Source of the DNA: Bacteroidales bacterium
GTDB lineage: Bacteria > Bacteroidota > Bacteroidia > Bacteroidales > UBA932
DNA length: 64,000 bases
Direction of reading: 5' to 3'
NCBI GenBank assembly: GCA_017482565.1
Contig: JAFUMO010000050.1
Coordinates: forward strand, 1 to 64,000
Shown here piece after piece: positions 23,698-33,052 of the stretch. The notes below the pieces were generated by a model that worked only from the letters and a program-made list of their open reading frames with translations, was not told the DNA's origin and searched no databases. The stretch's first letter is position 1; each line of letters starts with the position of its first letter. The translations under genes and the position numbers were made by a program.

Positions 23698-24726
23698 CTA
23701 TAGGATTGTGCACCAGCCGTGTTTGTCCTCTATTTCGCCGTATTGGATGCCGGTGAGGGTTTCGTAGAGCTTGCGGCTCTTAGGGCCGCATTCGTCGCCG
23801 TATGGGTATGATGCGGTTACTGAGTCTGCTGCAAGTTTTTCCTTGTCTTCCACGAGCTTTACAGGGGTGATCACTACCGCTGTTCCGCACTGGCCCACCT
23901 CTTCAAATGTTGAGAGTTCCTCTACAGGAATGTCTCTTCTCTCCACCTCCATTCCAAGGTCTTCAGCCACCTGAATGAGTGATTTGTTGGTGATTGAAGG
24001 GAGTACGGTCCTTGAGCAAGGGGTTATGTATTTGTTTCCCTTTATGCCAAAGAAGTTGGCTGATGAGAACTCATCTATATTCTTGGTCTCAGGGTTGAGG
24101 AACAATACATCCTTGTAGCCCTGTTTTACAGCTACTCCGGTTGCATACATTGCACAGGCATAGTTGCCGCCCACCTTGAACGAGCCGCTGCCATTAGGGG
24201 CCGCACGGTCATAATCCCTTGCTATTACGGTCTTGATAGGGTCAAGCACCTTTCCTGCGTATGAACCTACAGGGAGGGTAATTACCATAAACATAATGCC
24301 GTCCTGCTGCGGTACAAGGTTGATTGAAGGGATTGTTGTGATGAGGATAGGACGGATATACAATGATGCCCTCAGTTCATAAGGAGGCAGGAAATCAATG
24401 TTTTCCTGTACTGCCTGGGTACACATCTTCTTGAAGAGTTCTTCGTCGGGACTGGGGATACCCAAAAATCCTGCAGAGCTCTGCATCCTCTTGGCATTCT
24501 GGTCCATACGGAAAATCCTAACCTTGCCGTCCTTTCCGCGGAAAGCCTTCAGCCCCTCAAAGCATGACATTCCGTAATGCAATGATGGTGAGAATACTGT
24601 AAGGTTCAATGAATCTGCACTCTGGCTCTCAATCGGGCCCCATTTGCCGTCTTTGTAAAGGCATGTGAGAACCGTATTTGTCTTTGAATATGAGAATGAC
24701 AGTTTTGTCCAGTCCATGTTTTTCAT
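23698..24726 (-). CDS. ilvE: Branched-chain amino acid aminotransferase
   Basis: A 342-residue fold-type IV PLP aminotransferase that makes or degrades Val, Ile and Leu by transamination with 2-oxoglutarate. Landmarks are LTVFSPSLHYGMSCFEGLKAFRG, IFRMDQNAKRMQSSA, the PLP lysine region GSFKVGGNYACAM and CGTAVVITPV. I start at MKNMDWTKLSFSYS (24726); the longer frame adds 18 non-conserved residues that overlap the ilvA end. It is the last gene of ilvDBNCAE. In this organism it may serve both synthesis and the VOR-linked breakdown route. Confidence 0.92.
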   Translation of the reverse strand: MKNMDWTKLSFSYSKTNTVLTCLYKDGKWGPIESQSADSLNLTVFSPSLHYGMSCFEGLKAFRGKDGKVRIFRMDQNAKRMQSSAGFLGIPSPDEELFKKMCTQAVQENIDFLPPYELRASLYIRPILITTIPSINLVPQQDGIMFMVITLPVGSYAGKVLDPIKTVIARDYDRAAPNGSGSFKVGGNYACAMYATGVAVKQGYKDVLFLNPETKNIDEFSSANFFGIKGNKYITPCSRTVLPSITNKSLIQVAEDLGMEVERRDIPVEELSTFEEVGQCGTAVVITPVKLVEDKEKLAADSVTASYPYGDECGPKSRKLYETLTGIQYGEIEDKHGWCTIL

Positions 24727-24745
24727 AATAGTGTAAGTTTTATAG

Positions 24746-26005
24746 TTAAACCAAAAATTCAAAGAGAAGAGGCTTGTCATTCAGATATTCGTATGCAAAT
24801 CCGTTCTCTTCCATCTTCTTTTCAAGTGTTTCAAGATCCTCGGGGTGTGCAAGCTCAATTCCAATTACAACCGGCCCCCTCTCCCTGCTGGTCTTTTTTG
24901 TGTAGGAGAAATGGGTGATGTCATCCTTTGGCCCCACAACATCCGTAATGAAGCTCCTCAATGCCCCGGCCCTCTGAGGGAACCTCACAATGAAGTAATG
25001 CTTCAGCCCCTGATGCAGCAGCGAGCGCTCCCTTATCTCCTCCATCCTGGTAATGTCATTGTTGCTGCCGCTTATGATGCATACAACATTCTTCCCCGCA
25101 ATCTTATCCTTGTACTGTTCCAGCGCCGCAACCGCCAGTGCCCCTGCAGGCTCAACCACAATGGCATTCCTGTTGTACATTTCAAGGATTGAGGTGCACA
25201 CAGCCCCCTCCGGCACAGTTATGATGTCATCCAGCACCTGGGAACAGATATTGTAGGTATAGTTGCCCACTTTCCTTACAGCCGCCCCATCCACAAAGTT
25301 ATTGATGGATTCCAGCTCCACTACCCTGCCTGCCTTGAATGACTCCTTCATTCCTGGTGCCCCTTCAGGTTCCACTCCAATGAGCTTTGTATTGGGGCTC
25401 ATCTGTCTGATGCAGGCTCCAAGGCCGGAGGCCAGTCCGCCGCCACCTATCGGGATGAAGATATAATCTACAGGTTCCTTACACTCCTGGAGGATTTCCA
25501 TACCTATTGTGGCCTGTCCCTCAATGATCTGAGGGTCATCAAACGGCGGGATGAAAATTTTTCCCTCCCGGGCCGCAAATGAGACTGCCTCCCTGTTTGC
25601 CTCATCAAAATTGTCTCCGAAGAGGATAATCTCAATGTTGCCGTTGCCGAACATCCGCACCTGCTGGATCTTCTGCCTTGGAGTAGTCTTTGGCATATAT
25701 ATATACCCCTTTATCCCCAGCCTGTTGCAGGAGAACGCAACTCCCTGGGCATGGTTGCCGGCACTGGCACAAACTACGCCACAGGCGCTTTGTTCCGCAG
25801 AAAGGTTGCGTATTTTATTATAGGCCCCCCTTATCTTGTAGGAGCGCACTATCTGCAGGTCCTCCCTCTTGAGGAGGATATTTGCATTATATTTTGCCCC
25901 AAGGTAAGGGTTTGAAGCAAGGGGCGTTGGGGCAAGTATCTCCCCCAACGTTATCCTTGCAGCTGATATCTTGTGCAGTTGTGGAAAGTATTGCGTGCTG
26001 TCCAT
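24746..26005 (-). CDS. ilvA: Threonine ammonia-lyase (threonine dehydratase)
   Basis: A 419-residue PLP enzyme converting threonine to 2-oxobutanoate, the entry to isoleucine synthesis. The PLP lysine is in LKREDLQIVRSYKIRGAYNK, and the phosphate-binding loop is the glycine-rich PIGGGGLASGLGA. The C-terminus (HYFIVRFPQRAGALRSFI onward) is one ACT-like regulatory domain, so this is the shorter form rather than the two-ACT E. coli type. It is fifth in the ilv operon. Confidence 0.92.
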   Translation of the reverse strand: MDSTQYFPQLHKISAARITLGEILAPTPLASNPYLGAKYNANILLKREDLQIVRSYKIRGAYNKIRNLSAEQSACGVVCASAGNHAQGVAFSCNRLGIKGYIYMPKTTPRQKIQQVRMFGNGNIEIILFGDNFDEANREAVSFAAREGKIFIPPFDDPQIIEGQATIGMEILQECKEPVDYIFIPIGGGGLASGLGACIRQMSPNTKLIGVEPEGAPGMKESFKAGRVVELESINNFVDGAAVRKVGNYTYNICSQVLDDIITVPEGAVCTSILEMYNRNAIVVEPAGALAVAALEQYKDKIAGKNVVCIISGSNNDITRMEEIRERSLLHQGLKHYFIVRFPQRAGALRSFITDVVGPKDDITHFSYTKKTSRERGPVVIGIELAHPEDLETLEKKMEENGFAYEYLNDKPLLFEFLV

Positions 26006-26020
26006 CCTTTTCTCCTGAAA

Positions 26021-27067
26021 TTAGTTGTTCTCAGGACGCAAAGACCTCACGGTCTCTCCTGCCCTCCACATCTCGCTGTCCCTAAGCTCCTTCAACTCTG
26101 CCTCAAGCTTAACCCTGTAGTCTGGCTTGCTGTTTGAGTCAATTGAGATCTGAGCCTCATTTCCGCATTTAACCTCGTTGTAAAGCTCATTGAATACAGG
26201 TTTGGTTGCATCGCGGAACTTCTTCCACCAGTCGAGGGCACCTCTCTGTGCAGTTGTAGAGCAGTTTGCATACATCCAGTCCATACCGTTCTCTGCAATC
26301 AGCGGCATAAGGCTCTGTGAAAGCTCCTCCACTGTCTCGTTGAATGCCTCTGAAGGGGTGTGGCCGTTCTCACGCAATGTCTCGTACTGGGCTGCAAACA
26401 ATCCCTGGATAGCACCCATAAGTGAGCCGCGCTCTCCTGTAAGGTCTGAATATACCTCCCTCTTGAATGTGGTCTCAAAGAGATAACCGCTGCCTATACC
26501 TACTCCAAGGGCAATTACCCTGTCGTATGCCTTTCCGGTTGCATCCTGGTAGATTGCGTATGAAGAGTTCAATCCCCTCCCCTCAAGGAAAAGCCTTCTG
26601 AGTGAAGTTCCTGAGCCTTTAGGGGCAACCATGATCACATCAACATCTGCAGGTGGAACAATGCCTGTACGGTCATTGTAAGTGATGCCAAAGCCATGTG
26701 AGAAATACAACGCCTTGCCTGCTGTAAGGTGTTTCTTTACTGTTGGCCAAACAGCAATCTGCCCTGCATCTGAAAGGAGGAACTCAATGATGGTAGCCTT
26801 CTGGCATGCCTCCTCTATCTCAAACAGGTCCTTGCCCGGTACCCAGCCGTCTGCAACAGCCTTGTCCCAGGTCTTTGAATCCTTTCTCTGGCCTACAATC
26901 ACATTGAAGCCGTTATCCTTAAGGTTGAGCGCCTGTCCCGGGCCCTGGACACCATATCCTATAACTGCAACTGTCTCGTTTGCCAATACTTCTTTTGCCT
27001 TTTCCAATGTAAACTCGGCGCGGGTAACTACTTGCTCCTCAACACCACCAAAATTCAATTTTGCCAT
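26021..27067 (-). CDS. ilvC: Ketol-acid reductoisomerase
   Basis: A 348-residue enzyme for the second common step of branched-chain amino acid synthesis: isomerisation and NAD(P)H reduction of acetolactate or acetohydroxybutyrate. The Rossmann motif is VAVIGYGVQGPGQALNLKDNG; the catalytic histidine is in LYFSHGFGI, and the metal-binding acidic residues lie in YSDLTGERGSLMGAIQG and ETVEELSQSL. It is the Bacteroidetes-type chain. It lies six bases after ilvN. Confidence 0.94.
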   Translation of the reverse strand: MAKLNFGGVEEQVVTRAEFTLEKAKEVLANETVAVIGYGVQGPGQALNLKDNGFNVIVGQRKDSKTWDKAVADGWVPGKDLFEIEEACQKATIIEFLLSDAGQIAVWPTVKKHLTAGKALYFSHGFGITYNDRTGIVPPADVDVIMVAPKGSGTSLRRLFLEGRGLNSSYAIYQDATGKAYDRVIALGVGIGSGYLFETTFKREVYSDLTGERGSLMGAIQGLFAAQYETLRENGHTPSEAFNETVEELSQSLMPLIAENGMDWMYANCSTTAQRGALDWWKKFRDATKPVFNELYNEVKCGNEAQISIDSNSKPDYRVKLEAELKELRDSEMWRAGETVRSLRPENN

Positions 27068-27073
27068 AGTACT

Positions 27074-27307
27074 TTAATTTATATATGCTTTCTTAATTTC
27101 CACTATATTGTTTATCTGACTTACAATCCTCTCAACCAGCTCTTTGTGCGCAGCCCAGCAGGTAATCCTGTACTCGCCCCACTCAGGCGCTGTCTTTGAG
27201 AACTCAAAACTCTCAACATCAATTCTTTTCTGCAGATACAGAGTTGAAATCCTGTTCAATATGTCCAACCTGTTCTTTCCTTCTGCCGTTACCGTAAACT
27301 TTTCCAT
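27074..27307 (-). CDS. ilvN: Acetolactate synthase small regulatory subunit
   Basis: A 77-residue protein consisting of one ACT domain (FTVTAEGKNRLDILNRISTL). It binds the catalytic subunit and probably gives valine feedback. Small subunits of this short form (like E. coli IlvM/IlvN) are common. It sits 14 bases after ilvB and six bases before ilvC. Confidence 0.85.
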   Translation of the reverse strand: MEKFTVTAEGKNRLDILNRISTLYLQKRIDVESFEFSKTAPEWGEYRITCWAAHKELVERIVSQINNIVEIKKAYIN

Positions 27308-27321
27308 AATCTAAAAGCCTA

Positions 27322-29022
27322 TTATTTGAAAATTATATCATTCAATGTTTTTCCTGCAGGAATCATCGGGAATACATTTTCCTGCTCTACCATGGCCGCC
27401 TCAAGGAAGAACGGCCCGTCATGCCGCATCATCTGCTCCACCGCAGCCTCCAGCTCGCCTACATTCTCCACTCTGGCATATTTAATTCCGTATGAGGCTG
27501 AAAGCATCTTGAAATCCGGATTTACCAGATGGGTAAATGCGTATCTCCTCTCAAAGAACAGTTCCTGCCACTGCCTTACCATTCCCAGGTAAGAGTTGTT
27601 AAGGAGGACTATTTTAACCGGAATCCCTGTCTGGAGTATCGTTCCAAGCTCCTGTATGTTCATCTGGAGCCCGCCGTCACCGGAAAACAGGACAACGTCA
27701 CAATTTGGGTTGCCCGCCTTTGCCCCTATTGCTGCAGGGAGGCCGAATCCCATTGTTCCAAGACCTCCTGAGGTTACCCAGTTCATGTTCCCTTCCAGCT
27801 TTGAGTATCTTGCAGCGAACATCTGGTTCTGCCCCACATCAGTTACAATAACCTTAGGCTTCTCACCAGCTTTTATAACCGCATCCACAACCTGAGCCAT
27901 TGTAAGGGTTGCCGAATTGAGCTGCGGCCCCATCACATTCTCCAGCTCAAACGCCCTCTTCACCCTATAGAAATCCATCCACTCACCTCTCTCCTTATAT
28001 TCAAGCTTCCCACACAGAGCCTCCAGGAATACCTTTGCATCACTCTGGAGTGTAAGATGAGCCTTCACATTCTTGTCAAACTCAGCCATATCTATATCCA
28101 CGTGGATAATCTTGGCCTTTGGAGCATATCCCTTCACCTCGCCTGTAACCCTGTCTGAGAACCTCATTCCCACAGCAAGAATCACATCTGCATTCTGGGT
28201 CATTGCATTTGGGGCCACATTTCCGTGCATTCCCACCATTCCCACATAATTAGGGTCATCCTGTGCAATTGCACCCATTCCAAGGAGGGTAACCGCTACC
28301 GGAATATTTGCCTTGTCCGCACACTCCTTCAACATTCCACATCCTCCCGATATAATTACGCCGTGTCCTGCAATGATAAGAGGCTTCTGCGCATTGTTCA
28401 GGTCACGGGCTGCCTCCTCCACCTTCGCCTGGAACCTTGGATCCTCAGGACAAGACTCCTTGCCCAACATCCTTACAGCCTCCTCCTTGTTGTAGCTGTA
28501 GTCCATCATCTCCACCTGGGCATTCCTGGTAAGGCTGATAAGTACCGGGCCCGGCCTGCCGCTCTGTGCAATATGGAATGCCTGAGCCATAACTGTAGGG
28601 ATCTCAGCCGCAGAGGAGATCTGATAGCTCCATTTTGTGATTGGAATGGTAATGCCAATCATATCAGCCTCCTGGAAGAAATTTGTGCCAAGCTTGTCTG
28701 CATTCACTTGGGCTGTGATGCATATCACAGGGGTTGAATCCATCATGGCATCGGCTATTCCGGTAATGAAATTGGTTGCACCAGGGCCCGCTGTAGCCAT
28801 ACATATACCAACCTTTCCGGTACTCCTGGCGTAACCCTCAGCGGCATGCACCGCACCCTGTTCATGCCTTACAAGCACATGTTCCAGTCTGTCCATGTAA
28901 TCATACAGCTTGTCATATACAGGCATTATGGTACCACCAGGATAACCGAATATCGTGTCAACTCCCTCGTCCAAAAATGTATTCATAAGAGCTTCCGCTC
29001 CGCTCATTCTCCTTGTTTCCAT
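27322..29022 (-). CDS. ilvB: Acetolactate synthase large catalytic subunit
   Basis: A 566-residue thiamine-diphosphate enzyme that joins two pyruvates, or pyruvate and 2-oxobutanoate. It shows [12 protein letters not shown] at the start with the catalytic glutamate in [15 protein letters not shown]. The FAD/CoA middle domain follows, then the TPP motif [19 protein letters not shown] with [13 protein letters not shown] start at [13 protein letters not shown] (29022); a TTG six codons upstream overlaps the ilvD stop. It is second in the operon after ilvD. Confidence 0.94.
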   Translation of the reverse strand: METRRMSGAEALMNTFLDEGVDTIFGYPGGTIMPVYDKLYDYMDRLEHVLVRHEQGAVHAAEGYARSTGKVGICMATAGPGATNFITGIADAMMDSTPVICITAQVNADKLGTNFFQEADMIGITIPITKWSYQISSAAEIPTVMAQAFHIAQSGRPGPVLISLTRNAQVEMMDYSYNKEEAVRMLGKESCPEDPRFQAKVEEAARDLNNAQKPLIIAGHGVIISGGCGMLKECADKANIPVAVTLLGMGAIAQDDPNYVGMVGMHGNVAPNAMTQNADVILAVGMRFSDRVTGEVKGYAPKAKIIHVDIDMAEFDKNVKAHLTLQSDAKVFLEALCGKLEYKERGEWMDFYRVKRAFELENVMGPQLNSATLTMAQVVDAVIKAGEKPKVIVTDVGQNQMFAARYSKLEGNMNWVTSGGLGTMGFGLPAAIGAKAGNPNCDVVLFSGDGGLQMNIQELGTILQTGIPVKIVLLNNSYLGMVRQWQELFFERRYAFTHLVNPDFKMLSASYGIKYARVENVGELEAAVEQMMRHDGPFFLEAAMVEQENVFPMIPAGKTLNDIIFK

Positions 29023-29032
29023 TTCAAAATCT

Positions 29033-30853
29033 TTAATCAATAATCCTTACTCCTCCAATATCTGCACTTCCTGCCAATGATGCGTATGCCTTCAGTGCCC
29101 TGCTTATCTTCCTTTCCCTGTTCCTTGGCCTGTATCCGTTGCCCTTCTCCAACGCTTCCCTCCTGCCCTGCAGCTCTTCCTGTGAGAGTTCCACATTTAT
29201 CTTCCTCTCAGGGATATCTATTGTTATTGTGTCTCCATTCTCTATCAGTGCTACAGGCCCCTTGCTTGCAGCTTCCGGTGAAATGTGCCCTATTGAGAGG
29301 CCGCTTGTACCGCCAGAGAACCTTCCGTCGGTGATGAGGGCGCAATCCTTGTCAAGTTTCATGCTCTTGAGGAAAGAGGTTGGATAAAGCATCTCCTGCA
29401 TTCCCGGCCCCCCTTTTGGCCCCTCATACCTTATCACTACCACATCCCCTTTCTTCACCTTTCCCCCGAGGATTCCGTCCACCGCATCCTCCTGGCTCTC
29501 AAATACCACTGCAGTTCCCTTGAACTTGAGGATATGCTCCGCCACTCCTGCTGTCTTAACTATACATCCGTCGGGAGCTATGTTTCCATAAAGTACTGCA
29601 AGTCCTCCGTCTTTTGTATAGGCGTGCTCCAGATCCCTGATGCACCCCGCCGCCCTGTCTGTATCCAGCTCCTTATAGGTACTTTCATTTTCCCCCATAT
29701 TTACCGTACGGACATAACCGGGAGCCGAATGGTATAGGGCCTGCGCCCACTCAGAAGCTATGTTACAATTTGTTACATTACAATCTGTAAGCGCGTCCTG
29801 TAATGAAGGATAGTCAACTCTTCCGGCTGAACAGTTCAGATAACCGCCTTTTGCCAACTCCTGCATAATTCCCATAACGCCTCCTGCACGGTTCACATCC
29901 TGTATGTGGTATTCACAGTTGGGGGCAACCTTGCAAAGTACCGGTATCTGCCGTGAAAGCCTGTCCACATCCTTCATAGTGAAGTCAACTCCCGCCTCGT
30001 GCGCAATTGCAAGGAGGTGCAGGACTGTATTTGTTGAGCCGCCCATTGCTATATCAAGCATCATGGCGTTCTCAAAAGCCTCTTTTGTTGCTATTGAACG
30101 GGGCAGGACCGCCTCATTTCCATTGAAATAATAATCATTTGCAAGCTCCACCACCAGCCTGGCTCCTTTTTCAAAAAGCCTTTTCCTGTTTGCATGAGTT
30201 GCAAGCACGGTACCGTTACCCACCTGTGCAAGGCCCAATGCCTCTGTAAGGCAATTCATTGAGTTGGCTGTAAACATGCCTGAACAGCAGCCGCATGTAG
30301 GGCATCCCTTCTCCTCGTACTCCTGAAGATCTTCTGCAGAAACCTGAGGATCTGCACCTTTTACCATTATATCCACAAGGTCACAATCCTTTCCCTTTAC
30401 ATTTCCCGCCTCCATTGGACCTCCGGAAACGAACACGGCAGGGATATTGAGCCTCATGGCTGCCATAAGCATACCGGGAGTTATCTTGTCACAATTTGAT
30501 ATACAGATCATTGCATCAGCACAATGGGCATTGCACATATATTCAACACTGTCTGCAATTATCTCCCTTGAAGGCAAAGAATAAAGCATTCCGTCATGCC
30601 CCATTGCTATACCGTCATCTATTGCTATGGTATTGAATTCTGCCGCAAAGCAGCCTAGCTTCTCTATCTCACCTTTTACAAACTGTCCTATATCATGCAA
30701 ATGCACATGCCCCGGAACAAACTGGGTAAAAGAGTTCACTACAGCTATCACAGGTTTTCCAAAGTGTTTCTTCTCCATTCCGTTTGCCCTCCACAGGGCC
30801 CTGGCTCCAGCCATCTTCTTTCCGTTTAAAGTCTTGCTGCTTCTGAGTTCCAT
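29033..30853 (-). CDS. ilvD: Dihydroxyacid dehydratase
   Basis: A 606-residue iron-sulfur dehydratase for the third common step of Val/Ile/Leu synthesis. Landmarks are [24 protein letters not shown] start residues ([19 protein letters not shown]), the cluster cysteines in [12 protein letters not shown] and [18 protein letters not shown], and [21 protein letters not shown] at the end. The CxxCGCC form indicates a 4Fe-4S-type or oxygen-sensitive enzyme typical of anaerobes. It is the first structural gene behind the leader peptide and attenuator. Confidence 0.94.
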   Translation of the reverse strand: MELRSSKTLNGKKMAGARALWRANGMEKKHFGKPVIAVVNSFTQFVPGHVHLHDIGQFVKGEIEKLGCFAAEFNTIAIDDGIAMGHDGMLYSLPSREIIADSVEYMCNAHCADAMICISNCDKITPGMLMAAMRLNIPAVFVSGGPMEAGNVKGKDCDLVDIMVKGADPQVSAEDLQEYEEKGCPTCGCCSGMFTANSMNCLTEALGLAQVGNGTVLATHANRKRLFEKGARLVVELANDYYFNGNEAVLPRSIATKEAFENAMMLDIAMGGSTNTVLHLLAIAHEAGVDFTMKDVDRLSRQIPVLCKVAPNCEYHIQDVNRAGGVMGIMQELAKGGYLNCSAGRVDYPSLQDALTDCNVTNCNIASEWAQALYHSAPGYVRTVNMGENESTYKELDTDRAAGCIRDLEHAYTKDGGLAVLYGNIAPDGCIVKTAGVAEHILKFKGTAVVFESQEDAVDGILGGKVKKGDVVVIRYEGPKGGPGMQEMLYPTSFLKSMKLDKDCALITDGRFSGGTSGLSIGHISPEAASKGPVALIENGDTITIDIPERKINVELSQEELQGRREALEKGNGYRPRNRERKISRALKAYASLAGSADIGGVRIID

Positions 30854-30879
30854 ATCTGGTTACAATTTATAACTTCCTC

Positions 30880-30922
30880 AAAAAAAAAGACCGCTTAAGG
30901 AAGGAATCCATTAAGCGGTCTT
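30880..30922 (-). terminator. Attenuator terminator in the ilv leader
   Basis: On the minus strand AAGACCGCTTAA pairs with TTAAGCGGTCTT (12 perfect base pairs, loop of 12), followed by a run of Ts. It lies 21 bases after the leader peptide stop and 27 bases before the ilvD ATG, exactly where a transcription attenuator is expected. Confidence 0.85.
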
Positions 30923-30943
30923 GAATTTATAACTTAAAGGATT

Positions 30944-31066
30944 CTACATCATCATTGGAATAATAATCACCACCACAGACAGGGCAATAATAGAAATGGA
31001 CACCAGCAGGTTCACTGCCAGGTTCTTCTGAATAGACATTCCTATTATGTTCTGTGTGCCGTTCAT
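30944..31066 (-). CDS. ilv operon leader peptide, Ile/Leu/Val-rich
   Basis: A 40-residue ORF (ATG at 31064-31066, TAG at 30944-30946) in the leader of the ilv operon. Eighteen of its 40 residues are Ile, Leu or Val, concentrated in residues 20-36 (LLVSISIIALSVVVIII), followed by PMMM and the stop. A strong terminator hairpin follows 21 bases later, then ilvD. In enterobacteria this layout (ilvL) lets ribosome stalling at Ile/Leu/Val codons prevent the terminator from forming. I read the same logic here. The peptide is also hydrophobic enough to be a small membrane protein, but its place argues for a leader role. Confidence 0.75.
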   Translation of the reverse strand: MNGTQNIIGMSIQKNLAVNLLVSISIIALSVVVIIIPMMM

Positions 31067-31103
31067 AATGATGTAAAATCTTCTGTTTTCCGTTCTAACG
31101 GTG

Positions 31104-31111
31104 CAAAGCTA
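31104..31111 (-). promoter_or_regulatory. -7 element of the ilv leader promoter
   Basis: TAGCTTTG on the minus strand fits TAnnTTTG and lies 38 bases upstream of the leader peptide start. The -33 box is not clear. Confidence 0.5.
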
Positions 31112-31172
31112 TAAAACTTTTTGTTACGTTGTTCTCCAAAAATGGACTTTTTTATAAAAAAGTTACAAATTG

Positions 31173-32834
31173 TTACATACTGCGGATAAAGAATGACCAG
31201 AGTTCGGCTTTCAAATCCTCCCAGGTCTTGGCTGTAGATGATGCATACTTCTGTGTGTAATTGTTAAGAAGCCTGGTCACCTCATCCTTCTTGCCCTCTT
31301 TAAGGAGCTGTGCAGCCTCTTTCTCTATAAGTGCATTCTCCTTCATCATCTGTGACTCATAATTTGCAACCTGCTCCTCAAGGAGATGCCTGGTCTTGTC
31401 CCAGTTGATGGTTGAAATCCTGTTTGTCTCCCTGTAAGACCATATTGCCGCATCTTCCCTATATCTGTGCTGGCCACATATGCCCCAATCCTTTGGAAGC
31501 TCTGTTACACCTGCATAAATAGGAATCCTCGGACTCTGTGCAGGGTTGTCAAATGAGAAGTAAGCAATACCGCCAATCTCATCAGGCAACCAGTCGCGGC
31601 ACTGCATGATGTGAGAATATGAACACTGGATAACTGCAATTGTCCTTACCCTTGGGGTAACATCCTTCTTAAGTGAGTTGAGGAGGGTCCTCATGTCTCC
31701 AGGCATGAATGTAGATACAGGATAAACGGTATCCTTATATGCTATTGTCTTGCCATCCTCTACCCTTCTCCTGTCAACCTCAATTGCAAGGTCCTTCACC
31801 TGGTCATACTCAGTACCTTCATATGTCTCGCGGTAAAATGCGAACATATCCTCTGGGGAAACCTTCTTCTCAGGCTTCACTGAGAAAGGAATCTCATCTG
31901 CATCATACTGGAGGTTCAATGAAGGGGCCAGAGTGCTCAACACAAAATACTCGCGGATTGAAAAAGGCTTCTTGCCGCTTGAAACAACCTTCCAGAAGAT
32001 ATAGTCTCCCTCACCGTCCCAGTATCCTATAGCTTTTGAGCGCTCCTTGAGGTCCTTTGAATACATGAAATTGTCGGGATCATTGAAATCAACCTTTCCT
32101 ATTCTTGGGATATTTGCAGAAACTCCCACATGGTCATCAGGGATTCTCTGGGCAACCCATAGTGCTCCAGGCTTGTCTGCAGGGGCTTTCTTTGATTTCT
32201 TTGCCTTTGGATCCGCAGGCAGCTTCCCGTTTCCATAAATCTCAAAATGCCATACCTCCTTCTTGTCTGCAACTGTAAGGCACTCACCGCCATCAGCATA
32301 GCCGTACTCCTCAGCCAACGCACCCATAACTGCAATAGCCTCCCTTGCTGTAGCACATCTCTCAAGAGCTATCCTCTCAAGTTCCTCAATCATGAAGAGG
32401 CCATCCTCCCTCTTGAGCTCCCTCTTGCCTACTGTAGTGGTCTCACCAATTGCAAGCTGCTTCTCATTCATACAAGGATATGCCACATTAAGGAACCTGT
32501 ATGTAGGTACTGCAGGAGCAGGAATCTCACCTTTCTTAACCACATTGCGCATATCATCCCTCTCCTCATTATGAAGCAGGCCCCAATAGATTGCCTGAAG
32601 CTCACCAGGCTTGTAGGTCTTGCTCTCTTCCATAGAAAGCCATGTGCGGTAATTTGAGTCACATGAATGTGCTGTCATAACCGAGCCGTCTGAACTTGCA
32701 TTTTTTCCAACCATAATTGAAGTACAGCTCTCCGCATAATTCTCATCATCCGGATGCCATCCGTAGCTCTGTGCAATTGCCGCCCCCGACATCATCAGGC
32801 ACACGGCTGCAACAAATAATCTTTTGATTTTCAT
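31173..32834 (-). CDS. Secreted C69-family dipeptidase
   Basis: A 553-residue exported peptidase of the Ntn-hydrolase fold. After a signal peptide (MKIKRLFVAAVCLMMSGAAIAQ) comes SYGWHPDDENYAESCTSIMVG, where C37 is the expected catalytic cysteine, possibly exposed by removal of the propeptide. C69 dipeptidases split a wide range of dipeptides. With the M28 peptidase this gives a second extracytoplasmic route to free amino acids for fermentation. Its length is typical for Bacteroidetes members. The gene is single, with a TATATTTG promoter box at 32889-32896. Confidence 0.88.
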   Translation of the reverse strand: MKIKRLFVAAVCLMMSGAAIAQSYGWHPDDENYAESCTSIMVGKNASSDGSVMTAHSCDSNYRTWLSMEESKTYKPGELQAIYWGLLHNEERDDMRNVVKKGEIPAPAVPTYRFLNVAYPCMNEKQLAIGETTTVGKRELKREDGLFMIEELERIALERCATAREAIAVMGALAEEYGYADGGECLTVADKKEVWHFEIYGNGKLPADPKAKKSKKAPADKPGALWVAQRIPDDHVGVSANIPRIGKVDFNDPDNFMYSKDLKERSKAIGYWDGEGDYIFWKVVSSGKKPFSIREYFVLSTLAPSLNLQYDADEIPFSVKPEKKVSPEDMFAFYRETYEGTEYDQVKDLAIEVDRRRVEDGKTIAYKDTVYPVSTFMPGDMRTLLNSLKKDVTPRVRTIAVIQCSYSHIMQCRDWLPDEIGGIAYFSFDNPAQSPRIPIYAGVTELPKDWGICGQHRYREDAAIWSYRETNRISTINWDKTRHLLEEQVANYESQMMKENALIEKEAAQLLKEGKKDEVTRLLNNYTQKYASSTAKTWEDLKAELWSFFIRSM

Positions 32835-32888
32835 AGGTAACTGATTATTGATTAGTTAAGTGTTAATAATTTCAATAAAGCGTGTTCA

Positions 32889-32896
32889 CAAATATA
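32889..32896 (-). promoter_or_regulatory. -7 element for the C69 dipeptidase gene
   Basis: TATATTTG on the minus strand, 55 bases upstream of the ATG, with a TGTG (3 of 4) about 20 bases further up. Confidence 0.45.
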
Positions 32897-33052
32897 TAAA
32901 AAAATCCTCACTGTCACACTTTTTGGCGTATCCCTGCAAGTGCCCCTCCCATGGATACGGGAGGGCTTTCCCAAAACAAATACCGCCGGCAAGTGGGGCA
33001 GGATATGGTTTTTGGGAATTATTTCATTAAATTGGCATCAAAATTTTGAGAC

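Noticed and set aside
29773..29785. A 13-base match (TTACATTACAATC) between ilvD and the repeat at 7053-7065, suggesting a third repeat copy.
   Set aside because: A 13-base match between two places in 64 kb is expected by chance many times, and the flanks do not match. The ilvD reading frame has a normal length there.
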